From Perognathus longimembris pacificus (taxonomy: Eukaryota; Chordata; Mammalia; Rodentia; Heteromyidae), in contig NC_063168.1 of assembly GCF_023159225.1 (NCBI RefSeq), positions 59,065,398-59,129,397 on the forward strand: DNA of 64,000 bases. The letters run 5' to 3'. Position 1 is the first letter of the stretch. Each line of letters begins with the position of its first letter. The translations under genes were made by a program, and so were the position numbers. The notes beneath the pieces were generated by a model, which worked only from the letters and a program-made list of their open reading frames with translations, did no database searches and had not been told where the DNA came from. This document shows positions 22,395 through 35,334 of the stretch, in pieces.

Positions 22395-23399
22395 ACTTTC
22401 AAACTCCTTTTAACACAGATCTTTCCCCTAGTTCTTACCAGCATCTTACAGGGTTGGCATTTTTTGGGAAGATTCCTTGGAGCTCAGCAGAGCCCAGAGC
22501 TCTTCCACCAACACTGTTCTGCAATGTTGCACCCAGGGACTTGTACCAGTACAAGGCTGTGTGTACCTCACTGCCCTGCTCTATCCATATTCCAACCACT
22601 ACACCTCTGCAGTTCCTACCTCACATGAGCAGAGTATCACAATCAACTGAGTGAGTAGTTGTTTATAATCATGATTTAATAGTTTAATGCACTATGGACA
22701 ATCATCCAATGATGCCTGGATCATGTTTGATTGATTAGGATGGAAATCCATCTGTCACGCATTTGTTTATTCATGTTCTTCATCAAAGCATATGACTGAG
22801 AAGGCTTCTTGTTCTGAAAGGCAGATTGAGCACACTGTCTCCTCTCCTGAGGTCCTCCTGAAGTTACATTAAAGAATTCAGTGGAGGAATACATTCTGGA
22901 GAGCAAACAGAACAGGAAGAGAGGTAGATGTTGTGGATGAAGGAGATGATGTAGAGTCAGCCACAGGTGCAGAGGGTGTTAGGTGTAGTGGGGAAAGCTC
23001 GGTGACTTGAGAGCACCTGGAAGTAATAATCCTGAAGGAAGGGTGAGAGCAGGGAAGAAAAATGAGAACTTCTGTGTGGTTAATCCAGGCAGTGCCCACT
23101 CCCTTTGCAACCCCATTTTCCCCTAGCATAATACGATCCTTAGCCACTGGGAAAAGACTCACATTGTATGAAAGGAAAAGGTTGTGTGTTTGTGCTCAAA
23201 ATGACACATCTTTGGTGGTGGTGATGAGGCAGGCACCCAAGAAGTGTCCTTCCCCAACACTCACCATCAGACACATTTGGCCATTCAGAACCAGAAACAT
23301 CTAGTTCTTCTTAGCCTTCCTCATCCCTCCTGTTTGCATAAAAGGAACTGACCAAGGATCACCTGATGTATGAAGAATCCAACAGAAAGGTTAACATAG
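22395..23399. other. unique sequence, nothing recognised
   Basis: No repeat family. Minus-strand 94-codon frame near 22878-23162 is serine/threonine-rich and lacks splice-site support. Confidence 0.45.
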
Positions 23400-24130
23400 A
23401 AAATAAAGATTAATAAGGTAACAGAAGCTAACAAGAAAGATAAATTACTTCAGAAACATTTGAGACTGAGGATATAGGGACTTCGATTATCAGAAACAGT
23501 AAAAGAAAATTTTGTAGAGATGAAAGAGACAAGGGTTTTCTGATGAAACCAGATGTTTTCTGACTACATTTTATTAAATGTCCTCCATAAATTTTTACTT
23601 ATTCAGACATATTGTATTCTGATTCCAGAATTGTAGGGTTGAAGAAGTGTCTAAAAGCTTCTGAAGAGATAGATCAACTACAAAGAAAGTACAAATAAAA
23701 TCAGCACCAGACTTCTCCTCAATAGCAACCATTCTAGAAAGCACTAAAGCCAGACCTTCACATTACTAAGCTAATCTTTCTAAAGTAGAAGCTATAACCA
23801 TAAGAATTACCAGCCAGATGGAAAATGAAATAAACACATGTCAGATATTCAAAGATCCACTGGAAGTTTTGTAAGGATGGTGAGAATATTATCAAAGTCC
23901 CCATGAAAATAAATTTCAGGATAATAGCTGTTCTGAAGGCCCGGAAAGCAATTGGTACAAATTAAAAGAGTAAATTAGTGTCCTCAAGAAGAAAAAAATG
24001 GTTTTCAAGGATATGGTGAAGAAGGCAGACATAAAATAAGTGAATGAAAAAAGGAATTAAATTACTGGAAAATAATGTACAAAGTGATCCTGATGCTAGT
24101 AGGAGGCAGATTAAAATGTGCCAGTTTTGA
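23400..24130 (+). mobile_element. old L1/HAL1-like relic
   Basis: A-rich sense text with phrases in HAL1/L1 order, notably CAGACTTCTCCTCAATAGC followed by AACCATTCTAGAAAGC and a GTCAGATATTCAAAGATCC segment. No frame remains open. Assignment is tentative. Confidence 0.4.
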
Positions 24131-24144
24131 CAAGTAACACACAT

Positions 24145-24211
24145 AAGAGAGAGACGAGAGACAGAGAGAGAGAGAGAAAGAGACAGAGAGAGAGATAGTA
24201 AGAGAGAGGGG
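24145..24211 (+). repeat. (GA)n-rich purine tract
   Basis: GA/CAGA repeats with interruptions. The overlapping minus-strand Ser/Leu-rich frames are translations of it. Confidence 0.9.
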
Positions 24212-24589
24212 GCAGGTAGTATTTGAGAATGTATCTGATCTTGCTAACAATAAGAACTTTCTCCTTGGAGTGGAATCTATTACTGGATCTAGAAAGGTCT
24301 AATGATACATTTTTCCACTGCAATGAAAAAAATATACAGTCATCAGTATAAAAGGTCGGTGTATTGATTTTCAGTGTTTAGCATTAACCTGTGAAGAGAA
24401 CACAAAAGCCTTAGTCACTCTTACACAAGCCTGACATGGTAGAGAGAAAAGTTACAGCTGACTTGTGGGATTGGATGTGGCAGAGGAAAAGAAGCCCAAG
24501 CTTCCTAGCAAGGAAGACTGCAGTGAATCAGCACTGCCTGTCTCCTGTGAAGTAAAGAGGAAGCAATGGAAAGCAGAAGGTGATTTCAC

Positions 24590-24652
24590 AGTCAGTGGTA
24601 GAGCTCTGATGTAGCATATTCAAATCCCGGGTCCAATCCCCAGCGCTGATGA
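24590..24652 (+). mobile_element. ID-like tRNA SINE fragment
   Basis: CAGTGGTAGAGC box A portion and a box B region GGTCCAATCCCCAGCGC. Truncated and without a clear tail. Confidence 0.5.
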
Positions 24653-24934
24653 GTAAGAGAGTAAACATGTAAATACATATCAAGCAGACCTGAAGCTCAA
24701 AATGACAAGTGGTAATGCCATTTTTCCAGTCATCAATGTAAAGTCTATAGTTGTACACCTAAGAATGCTCTATAGGGTCATGTTTCTTGTGAACTCAGCC
24801 ACCTAAATAAATTAGAAAAAAACAACAACTATGAAACCTTCTTCCATCCAGTGTATGGAACTTGTTGAGAGCAGTAATTTGGAAACAGTTTTCAAAAAAT
24901 TCCTAGGAACTGTTCTGTACTGTTTGGTTTCTAG

Positions 24935-24936
<2 letters not shown>
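24653..24936. other. unique sequence, nothing recognised
   Basis: No repeat or coding signature seen. Confidence 0.4.

Positions 24937-24990
<54 letters not shown>
24937..24990 (+). repeat. (GT)27 microsatellite
   Basis: Uninterrupted GT run. Flanks are not obviously SINE-derived. Confidence 0.97.
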
Positions 24991-24994
<4 letters not shown>

Positions 24995-25504
24995 CTTAGA
25001 TTCTTAAGATCTAGTCCATAGCAAACTCTGTGTTAAATGAGATCGAGGTGGTACTGGCTTTATAGCAAAAACACCTCAGGGGAGACATGGTGCTGGGAAA
25101 GGAGCCTTTCCTTGGATGTGTTTGTGTAAACCATGAGGGGGTGGAGGGCAGAGAATCACAGTGTACTTTCTGCAAAGAAGTTCAACATATATTTGGCCAA
25201 TTGATTGAAAGTGTTGGTGTAGAATCCTCAGAGAGGCGAATTAGGAGAAGTGTTTAGGACTTGGGGGCTTAGAGACTTGACTCGGTTTCTTTTAGATTAA
25301 TAATATTCCAGTCAGGCAGATAGAATTACTGACAGTTTGGAGCTTGCAGAATCCTTAGAGAGACTCCAGCCAACCTTTTATTGTATCAACAAAGGAAGCT
25401 TGCTAATGGCAGAGCTAGGGCTAAAATTCCATCCTTCTGACTCCAAGCTCAGAGCCAAATCAAAGGCGTTCCAAAGAAAGATGGCCCTCCAAGCAGGACA
25501 TGGA
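24991..25504. other. unique sequence, nothing recognised
   Basis: No repeat family. The 101-codon plus-strand frame starting at 25337 runs into the MIR relic downstream and is not coding. Confidence 0.4.
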
Positions 25505-25725
25505 CATTTGTCACAGGTCTACCACAGGCCAGGCACAATCCAGGCCACACAGTGTGCATTACTTACCTTAACCTTAAAAGCAACCGCAGAAGCTACTATA
25601 GACTCAGATCTGTGCAATCAAAGATTTAGAGAGGTGAAATAATTTGTCTAAAGTCTGTAATAGGACAGAGGGCCCAGATAGGAAAGAGTCTGTCTGACCT
25701 CCAAATTCATGACCCTTGCTTTCTG
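25505..25725 (+). repeat. MIR SINE relic
   Basis: Order follows MIR: CCACAGGCCAGGCACAATCC, ACTTACCTTAACCTTAAAAG, AGAGAGGTGAAATAATTTG, GACCTCCAAATTCATGACCC. Confidence 0.7.
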
Positions 25726-27094
25726 GTTTGTAGCTTGTGCTCTGGTGGTTGAAAGGAAATCAGCATAGCCCAGTATTGATGACCTGAGGTGAAAATCGTA
25801 AGCATTTCATATTTAATCAAGGAACATAGCATCACCATGCAATCCTGAGGGTGGCACGATGCCACCTCCGTGTGGGCAGGGCTCTTTGATATGCTTCTCC
25901 ACTCCCCCAGGGTCACACTGGGGGAAGGCCTGTGAGCAGCCAGATCCACCTGCTTAATTAGAAGGGACCCCAGGAGCCTTCACTAGCCCCCGAGCTATTC
26001 TGAGCAAAATAAACAGGAAGTGGAAAAGAGGGAGAAGAGTGATAAATCTTCCCTGACTTTAAAAGATTTACACTGACAATAACCCAAGGAGCCTATGAAA
26101 TGTATTTTCCCCCTAATTCTTTTTGGGGGTAGAGAAAAACTGCTGATGAAAAGACAGCTCTCAACTCTAGAGTTTCACTGAAAGTGAAAATACTTGAAGC
26201 TCAGCCTCTTATTGATAGCCCAGTTGCACAGAATAAAATTCACATAACCATCATCTCACATATTAGAACTGGAAAAAAATCCATCGTCTAGTCAGCTTTA
26301 AAAGAGTTGCATTATTGAGGTGCTGCATAACTGAAGTATGGAGAATTACCATTTACATGTGATCCCACATGCAGAATAAAGAGCGCTGAGGCAGAAGGGG
26401 CTCTGATCCCGGCACTAGCACCCAACACCCTTAGCTTCCCTGTTGAGGTTTCTATGGGTCCAATCAAATACATACTTGCAATCTTCCTAAGAGGAGGTAT
26501 ACTGCCCTTACTTTGCCCACATTCGTTCCTCCCGTAGTTCACAACCAACTTGGTTTCAATCTAATTTTCAACCAAGTTGAAAACATCAGGGAATGCTCAC
26601 AGAGCAGGACACAATTGTTACTTCCTTATTGGTAAATGATTGCACATAATATAGGATTGGCTTAGACGTGAAATAGAGTAAGACTATGCTACCAGAGTTA
26701 TTTCCAGAGCCTCTACCTGCTCCAGACAGATACAAACTAACCTAGAATCAGAAACCCTGTCATCCTCCACCACGACACCTTGCTTCTAATAGAAATATGC
26801 CAAGCATTTCGAAGTCCTGTTTAGTTATGTCCTTGTCCAGGTGTGGTCTGGGGGAGTGAGATGAAGTGGGATCAGGATTTGGTCTCCTCCTCCTCACCAT
26901 CAGATGAGTCATCCTCAGTGCCATTCTGATGGTGCCATGCTCTTGCTCAAAGTATTTGGCTCCCTATTTTCTACAAAATGAAGCTGGAGTTCTTCATCCA
27001 GAAGTAGAAGATTCTCTTTGGTCTTGAAGCACCAGCTCCCTTCCTGACCTTCCTTCCTTCCCGATCTTTTCTTCCTCTCCCAATCCTTGAGACT
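25726..27094. other. unique sequence, nothing recognised
   Basis: About 1.4 kb of repeat-poor sequence with chance-sized frames only. The tail end at 27020-27094 approaches the truncated SINE. Confidence 0.45.
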
Positions 27095-27227
27095 CTGTTT
27101 TTCTCCAGTTAACCAGAAAAAAAAGCCAGAAGTAGAGCTGTGACTCAAATGGCAGATTGCCATCCTTCAACAACAACAACAACAAAACCCTAAGAGAGAG
27201 CACCAGGCCCTGAGTTCAATCCCAGTA

Positions 27228-27228
<1 letters not shown>
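27095..27228 (+). mobile_element. composite SINE, right half only
   Basis: Begins in the linker (CCAGTTAACCAG), then GCCAGAAGTAGAGCTGTGAC, an inserted CAACAA repeat near 27169-27185, CTGAGTTCAATCCCAGTAC, and ends in a CA run at 27230-27260. Confidence 0.75.

Positions 27229-27229
<1 letters not shown>

Positions 27230-27260
<31 letters not shown>
27230..27260 (+). repeat. (CA)n microsatellite at a SINE 3' end
   Basis: CA run continuous with the SINE terminus CAGTACAAACAC. Confidence 0.95.
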
Positions 27261-27262
<2 letters not shown>

Positions 27263-27394
27263 TAAAAACAAAGAAAATGGATAAAAATTATGATCTTGGC
27301 TTCCAAAATAAACTTTTGCACAAATCATCACTCCATTCTGAACTCCAGTGTGTCAAAGTATCAGGACCTCACCTCACCCATTTTCTGTTTTCTA

Positions 27395-27561
27395 CCTCCT
27401 TGTTAAGCCCTATGTAATCCCACCCCAAAATCCAGTTCCTTGCACAACCTTCAAACCCGCGGGAAGGTCTATGCCCCTCTCTGTTCCTCAATAAACAGTC
27501 CTTGCCTGTTGAGGATCGAGTCCCGCCTGTTCCTTTTCCATTCTTCTCCATTTTCCCAACA
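27395..27561 (+). mobile_element. endogenous retrovirus LTR fragment (R-U5-like)
   Basis: CpG-containing segment with AATAAA at 27490-27495, then a U5-like block (GATCGAGTCCCGCC) ending CCCAACA at 27561. The U3 part is not recognisable and no primer-binding site or internal region follows. Could also be a truncated solo LTR. Confidence 0.45.
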
Positions 27562-28214
27562 CACGTACCCTGCTGAAATATGATCAATGACACAGTGGGC
27601 CCAAGCCCTGGTGCTGCTCCACATGTCCCTAACACAGCTCAGAAAGTCTGTGCCCATCTTCTGACCGAAACCAGAAGTCACTTTTACTGCCTTTCAGAAT
27701 GCCGCTGGACTCTTAAGTTCTTGGCACAGCATCTTCTTCCTGAGACATCTTCTGGTAGGACCCCCCCTCTCTTTCATCCTTCTTTACCACGGGCTGTTAG
27801 TTCGTTTTTTTATTTGGTAAATTGGGTTACTGCAGAAGAAAACTCTGGCAGTCCTGGCAGTGGTTTCAGAAGACCAAGCACTTAAGGAAGGTTGGTTCCC
27901 ACTGGGGAAGTCAATGACTGCTGGGCAACAGGTTTTCTTCTGCAAAATGAGCAGCACCTAGGTCAATGCAGAATTGTGACAAGCGAAATTAATGCATCAA
28001 AGGGAATGCTTGGAACAATAAAGTAGCACAGTGCTTTTATGCTGACAGTAATCTCCATGGATGTAGGTTTCTTGTAGGTCATTTGGCCTGTGCTACTGGA
28101 ATCCAGGATGGCTTGTCTGGCACCAGGGGAGGGGGAGGGGGGATTTATAGGGCTTTCTTTGTGGAGACCAGTGGCAAATTCACATGACTCCTCCACTCAA
28201 GAGCTGAAATGGAT
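27562..28214. other. unique sequence, nothing recognised
   Basis: Includes a 101-codon plus-strand frame (27580-27885) without a recognisable family, and a G-run tract at 28128-28142 (AGGGGAGGGGGAGGGG) able to form a G-quadruplex. Confidence 0.4.
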
Positions 28215-28345
28215 CAGAAGGGATCATTGAGTTCACCTAACCCTTCTCACCCCATTTTACAAACAAGAAAACGGAAATTTGAGAAAGTGAATGCTTTGCC
28301 CAGGATCATTCAGCTAAGAGACAGAGGAACAGGAGTCCTTTGAAA
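28215..28345 (+). repeat. MIR-related ancient SINE relic
   Basis: CCCATTTTACAAACAAGAAA followed by TTGCCCAGGATCATTCAGC matches the core of MIR-class elements. The flanking GGATCATTGAGTTCACCTAA suggests a MIR3-type relative. Confidence 0.55.
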
Positions 28346-28552
28346 TAGATGTTTTCCCTCCAGGTCAACACATAATAAACCTGGAGCCCAAGGACATAGA
28401 TCAAGTAATAGAGGAACTAAGGTTACAGCGTTGGTCTAACTGACTATAAAGCTCTGTTTCCAGTCACCATCCACATGGGTCATGCTATACTAATTGCAAA
28501 TAAATGCTCAGAGAGGAGGGGTCCTGGGTATATGTAAAGAATGTAAGAAAGA

Positions 28553-28646
28553 AGCCAGCTGGAAATCTGTGTGTCGTGCTATGCTCATAAACCTAGCTAC
28601 TCAGGAGGTTGAGATCTAAAGATCAAAACAGGAAAGTCCATGAAAC
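28553..28646 (+). mobile_element. composite SINE, left half (split by L1)
   Basis: B1-like head ACCTAGCTACTCAGGAGG to AGGAAAGTCCATGAAAC. It continues at 29027 after an insertion, where the expected linker and right module resume. Confidence 0.75.
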
Positions 28647-29026
28647 ATTTTCCCCCACTTTTATTTTTATTTATTTGTTTGTTTGTTTATCTATTTTTGC
28701 CATTCAACAAGGCAGTCTATAAATACAATGTGGTATTTTGATCGATGTCACTGTTTTTCAGTATTCTCTCACATCCTTCCCAACCCACCCCTTCCTTCAC
28801 TTTTCTTCATTTTATAGAATATGCGATGGATGTTGACAGCGCTTCCCCCCTACATGTTTTCTCTTATATGTGGAAGTTAAACTTAGTTTATAATTATTTA
28901 TAAGTAAATACTTTGGATGGTATGCAAGTATACACAAATGTATTCACTAAAATACAATAGGTCCAGGAGAGAATTCAAACAGTGTAATCCCTTAGAAAGG
29001 CAAAGTCATAGTTCAACAAATTAATA
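28647..29026 (-). mobile_element. L1 3' tail inserted in a SINE
   Basis: Starts with a T-rich stretch (the A tail in reverse) and carries pyrimidine-rich 3'UTR-like text (CACATCCTTCCCAACCCACC). Flanked by CCATGAAAC and CCATGAGAC, a plausible 9-base target-site duplication. Confidence 0.6.
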
Positions 29027-29152
29027 CCATGAGACTTATTACTAAAGACACCTTAAACCTAGAAGTGGAGCTGTGGTTCAAACAGTAGAGCACTAGCCTT
29101 GTGTGAAAAAGCTCGGAGACAATGCCTAGACCCTAAGTTTAATGCCCAGTAC
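29027..29152 (+). mobile_element. composite SINE, right half (split by L1)
   Basis: CCATGAGACTTATTACTAAA linker, AGTGGAGCTGTGGTTCAAAC right module, ending GCCCAGTACCACC and running into a C-rich then CA-rich tract to about 29188. Confidence 0.75.
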
Positions 29153-29188
29153 CACCACCCCCCCCCACACACATACACATACACACAG

Positions 29189-31044
<1,856 letters not shown>

Positions 31045-31205
31045 AGGGATGTGCCAAGCACTGTCTCCCTTTTATATTCTTGTGCTCCAATTACACAGTG
31101 AATTCCCATTTCACAGACAAGAAAACTAAAGCAGAGAATGGAAACAGAAAAGTGACATGGCCCAAACTAGATTGCAGATCTCCCGTCTCCTGGCTTGTGT
31201 TCTTT
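31045..31205 (+). repeat. MIR SINE relic
   Basis: GATGTGCCAAGCACTGTCTC, then CCCATTTCACAGACAAGAAA and AGTGACATGGCCCAAACTAG in MIR order. Confidence 0.7.
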
Positions 31206-31548
31206 TCCAGGAAAGCCAGAGCCTGCTGAAAAGCAGGAATACAAGAGTAAAGAGAATAGATTGGGGGATGGAAAGAGGAAAAAGCAAGGTGAAAGCATCT
31301 TGCCAAAGAGAGATGGTTAAAGTTCTTTGTTGCACAAGGACAAAGAACCTGGGACCATGCAATGCTAGTGCCTTCAGTGTAGTCTTGTTCCCGTAGGTGG
31401 CAAGAACAGGGGACTCTTCACCTAGAGACTGACATGGCTACTTGGCTCAATGTCTACCCCACTTCCCCCAACACACACTGTCCCAGGAATCTTCTTAAAG
31501 AAGCTCTTTTCTCACCAGAGGGTCTGGGCTGCCAACTCAAAGGTATAA

Positions 31549-31570
31549 AGGAAGGAAGGAAGGAAGGAGG
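31549..31570 (+). repeat. (GGAA)n microsatellite
   Basis: Five GGAA units; a GGAA array is a known binding platform for some ETS factors, but nothing else here suggests function. Confidence 0.9.
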
Positions 31571-31917
31571 ATTTTTCTGGGACAACTCTGGTGACTTAGG
31601 GCTGCCCCTTCATCTTTAAGAATTTGGTCTCAGGTCCAGGCTCTGGGAATCTCTGGTATGGAGATGTTCTTCCCTCACTCTGGAAGAGCCATCTTGGAAT
31701 TTAGTGGTGAGCTAGAATCAGCCTAAATTAAAATTAATGCCTGCACCAGATTTCCTACTTCTAACTTAGTCAATGAGATGAGGGTGGAAAGTGGCAACTG
31801 AAGGGATAATCAATAGAGGAACTCTGCTTCCCTGGGTATCTTGGCAAGCTACAAGACATATCATCCTTGCCCAACAACTCAGATAGATGTATATTTTTAT
31901 AATTGGATCAAAGAATG
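31571..31917. other. unique sequence, nothing recognised
   Basis: No repeat, exon or RNA gene seen. Confidence 0.4.
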
Positions 31918-32131
31918 TCAGCCTGACACTTAGGGCAGAACAATTCTTTGGCAGGAGTGGGGGTGGGGTGGAGAGGGTACTGTCCTGTGCATTTTATGTC
32001 ATCTCAGGCCTCTACCCAAATAGATGCCAGTAGCACCTCCCCGAATTTGATCATCAAAAGCATTTCCAGACTTTTCCATATGTCACCTAAGGGGCAACAA
32101 AGTACCCTGCGTTGAGAATCACTGTGTTAAA
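31918..32131 (-). mobile_element. MER20 DNA transposon relic (hAT-Charlie)
   Basis: In order: ACAATTCTTTGGCAGG, ACTGTCCTGTGCATTTTATG, GGCCTCTACCCAAATAGATG, CCAGTAGCACC, CCAGACTTTTCCATATGTC and terminal GTTGAGAATCACTG. This is the reverse complement of the MER20 layout, near full length. Non-coding by nature. Confidence 0.85.
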
Positions 32132-32149
32132 TGGGCTATTTTAGAGTTG

Positions 32150-32290
32150 GGAGAAGCTATGAGATCTACTTGGTTCAACCTCCTCAATTTAAAGATGTAA
32201 TAGCTGAGCCCAGGAGGGGACAGGACTTGCCTCATGTCACATTATGATTTTCACGTTTGATAGGTGTCTGGAGTTCTATATTCAGGAGTA
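32150..32290 (+). repeat. MIR3-like ancient SINE relic
   Basis: CTACTTGGTTCAACCTCCTC, GCTGAGCCCAGGAGGGGAC and a CATGTCACATTATG segment parallel the copy at 28215. Confidence 0.45.
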
Positions 32291-32329
32291 TGTGTTAATC
32301 GCTGTAGTAGGTCTGACCTTGAGCAATAA

Positions 32330-32590
32330 GAGCTATTGCTAGCATTTACTTAACACTTCCTAAATACCTAACTAGTTGCTGGTATGAACTTTAAATGCAT
32401 TTTTTTTTAATAATTTGCTATTCACAACAACATAATGCACTAGGTTATTATCTCCAGTTTTTCAGGTTAAATAAAAAAACCTCAGTGAGGTCAAATAACC
32501 TACATCAAGGACATAGACTGAACAGATTGAGGATAAGCTGAAGCTAGCCAGTCAGACTTCAGTACCTTTGCATCCTTTGCTATGAGAGCT
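32330..32590 (+). repeat. MIR SINE relic, near full length
   Basis: GCTAGCATTTACTTAACACT start, TTCACAACAACATAATGC, TTATTATCTCCAGTTTTTCA, then AGTGAGGTCAAATAACC and the MIR tail. One of the best-preserved MIR copies in the window. Confidence 0.75.
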
Positions 32591-33649
32591 CAGTTAGGCC
32601 ATAGAAAGAGAGCAGAGGAATTCACAACAAAGGGCTATGAATGAGAAGCTCTGGATTTAAATCCCAGCTCACCATTCAGTCTTTAGTTCAATAAGCAATC
32701 ATCTATTTGTTAGGACTAAAATGGCACAAGTAACACAAAAGCCCAGTTCATCTCCCAGGAATGTTTTATGAGTGAACTCCTGATTTGCTAAATCCCATTT
32801 CCTCTCTAGCCTCAGTTTCCCCAACTGTAATGTAGAAATAGTACTATTCACCCTGCCCTCAACAGGGTCGAATAGAGAATGGAAGGATCTGATACTCTGA
32901 CTTCATTGCAAATATAGGAGTGGGTTACTTATCATCCTAATTGGCTTTTCTCTGCTCAGAGTTCTGCTCACGAGTGACTGAGACTCATCTGCTTTCTGAT
33001 TATGAGGTCACTACCAGTCTCCAGAACTTAGTGGTGTCCCTTTCATGTCAGAGATGAGCGCAGGGACACAGTGTTCATCACAGCAAGGGGGACACAGGGA
33101 CATCCTGATGATATGGACTGTGATGTTTGCAAATGGACCTGACTTCCTCTCATATCAGGAGATGATGGTTTAGGGACCCACAGTTGGAAAACAATACTCG
33201 GTGTTTGCAGCCACCAGGGAGGAAGTTATAATAATAAAGTCGGCTGGGGAGAGCCTGATTCAGAGGAGTGGGTTGAGGAATGACACGTCAATGACATCGA
33301 ATCCCTGGAACCCCCTGAGTCGTGAGCACGTGGTAGCAGCTCCGGGAGCAGCTGCCTGTCTCAAAGCAAGGAGATGGCAGTTGGGGGCTCAGAGCAGCTG
33401 CTCCCTTGTGTGTCACCCACAGCATGGAAGACTGTACGAAGTCTAATGAATTGCAGAGTGTGAGCAGTCACGTCTGCCAAGCGGCCTGACTTCCATAGAG
33501 GTCTCCCAGGGGACAGACAAGCGAATGCCAAGCCTGCCCATCTCTCTGGCCAGAATGACCACAAGAGCAAAGAATCAGCGAAACCAGCTATTAAATAGCC
33601 CAGACCTGGCTGGCTCCAGAATCAAATAGGCATAAGACATCTTAGCTAG
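32591..33649. other. unique sequence, nothing recognised
   Basis: Overlapping sense and antisense frames of 69-81 codons occur at 33201-33570. GC content and CpG are slightly raised there, but there are no convincing splice sites or family matches. Confidence 0.4.
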
Positions 33650-33790
33650 CAATGAGTGCTCCCAGAGTCCCCATGAGTTGAACAAATATGATAATACCTA
33701 TTTAATATGTTGAGTTGTGAAATAGCATAAGGAAGATGGCTCACAATGTGCCTGACTGTATTAGATACTTAATAAATGCTAGATGCTTTC
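33650..33790 (-). repeat. MIR SINE relic
   Basis: ATAATACCTATTTAATATG followed by CTTAATAAATGCTAGATGC is the reverse of the MIR 5' portion. Confidence 0.55.
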
Positions 33791-33794
33791 CTGC

Positions 33795-33915
33795 TTATAC
33801 ATTCATTTCACAACTGTGGATGGAGTGTCTGGCCTCTAATAGGTGCCAAAGATGACATAGCCAAAGAAGACAGGGTGATGGCTTTCAAGGAACATCCAGT
33901 CCATTAAGGAAGACA
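33795..33915 (-). repeat. L2 3' end relic
   Basis: ATACATTCATTTCACAACTG, GTCTGGCCTCTAATAGGTGCC, then GGCTTTCAAGGAACATCCAG follow the reverse of the L2 3' terminus. Confidence 0.55.
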
Positions 33916-34910
33916 CAAGTCAAATAGCAATAGCTGTTTTAGAGAGATATTAAGATGCTGAGCTGATATCATTGGGCGGCAGAACCGACACAGGCAGTCT
34001 CACTTTGCTCCTGCCTTGTGCCACCCCTGTGCACTGTGCTTGACTGTCTAGAAAGATTGATGTAGCAGCGATTGGCTATGTGCAGCTAGTGCCCTCTTGG
34101 TTACAGGAACACAGGCTTAAGGGCTGCTGGGGTTCTGGGCCAGACAGACTCTCCAGGGCTGTGTTCCAGACATCCATCTCAAGTCGTCCTGCCTCTCCAG
34201 AGCACACAGCTTTTGCCTGCAGCCCTGGGTACCTAGGGATGTTGTTATGTGTGACCAGAACTACACAGTGTGTGGAGGGAAGAATTGGACCCGGAGGGGA
34301 TACAAGTTGCCAATCACTTGAATTACTAATACTTGAAAAGATGGTTTAAATCTAAAGGATTTGGGGATACGCAGGCTAGCAAAGCTGTCAGGGACATGGC
34401 ACAGTGTGAACATGCTCATTTCAGAGACTAGGAGAGAAGGGAGACTCTCCTCTCCACAGAGCCTTGCCTTTCTGCAGGATCTTATTTCTAAACTCTAAAG
34501 ATAAGGGTTGACTTTAGTATCCCAGTCCACTCCCATTGATTTCCTGTGATCAGATCAAACCTGACCAGCATTCCTCTCTTTCCATGCTGGCCTTCAGGAG
34601 GCCTCCCACGCTCTCTCTTGTCTCCTGTTTGAATAACTACAACAGAACATCCTCAGACTCACTGCTCTTAGATGAGAATCAACAGGCACTTTCTCCCAGC
34701 AGAGAAGAACCTAGGCCCAGACAGGGTCTGGATTCTCATGCAACTATTACTGTTGGTTAAAGCAGTCATTTCTGACCTGTGATTTTACTATTAGGACTAA
34801 TGCTAATAGAGGGTGCCCCCAAGTAATGCAACTCAAATGGAGATTGACCTGTGGGCATGAGGATGGCCAATGTGATCATGAACACAGTCTTTGCAGCCCC
34901 AGCCTCTCAC
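33916..34910. other. unique sequence, nothing recognised
   Basis: No repeat family. The 89-codon plus frame at 34080 and 74-codon frame at 34536 match nothing known. Confidence 0.45.
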
Positions 34911-35083
34911 CTTCTGAAGGAGAGATCTCAGCTGTACCCTTTTTCCCTGTCCATCCTGCAATGCCAGTGGCCTCTTCATCAGATGCCACTCGGGCCTGGG
35001 AGAAGTAGGCAATGATTCCCTCCATCTCTCTACTGTCGAAGCCATAGAGACTTGTCACTTCGACACACAGAACCCTGCTTCAC
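34911..35083 (-). other. candidate coding or transcribed exon (unconfirmed)
   Basis: On the minus strand a pyrimidine-rich tract and CTTACAG acceptor precede the segment, and its 3' edge is followed by a GTGAG donor. Most of it is open in one frame, starting with residues VTSLYGFDSREMEG and ending ISPSEG at the donor, with balanced composition. If the first acceptor is used, that frame meets a TGA at once; an alternative AG nine bases in (exon from 35074) keeps it open. I do not recognise the protein, and no partner exon was identified. Chance is a real alternative. If real, the gene is on the minus strand and most of it lies elsewhere. Confidence 0.25.
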
Positions 35084-35334
35084 CTGTAAGTAGACAGGAC
35101 TGGTCTCAGCAGGCTGAGTGAGGAATGATGGTCTTCTCGTTAGGCACAAGTAGAAAATGCCACAAGGCATTTGCTTCCAGAAAAATACCTGATTGCCTTA
35201 CCCAAGCTAGGCTGGGGTTTTTAACTTCAGACCCCAGGCAAGGCTGGCCCAGGTGCAGGGAAATCAGAGCCTGTAGCATTCAGCATCTGGCCAAAAGTTT
35301 TTCTCAAATTCTGCCGACATGATAAACGTGGGTC

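Noticed and set aside
24590..24652. Possible tRNA gene because of box A/B-like text
   Set aside because: No cloverleaf can be formed; it fits a truncated ID SINE.
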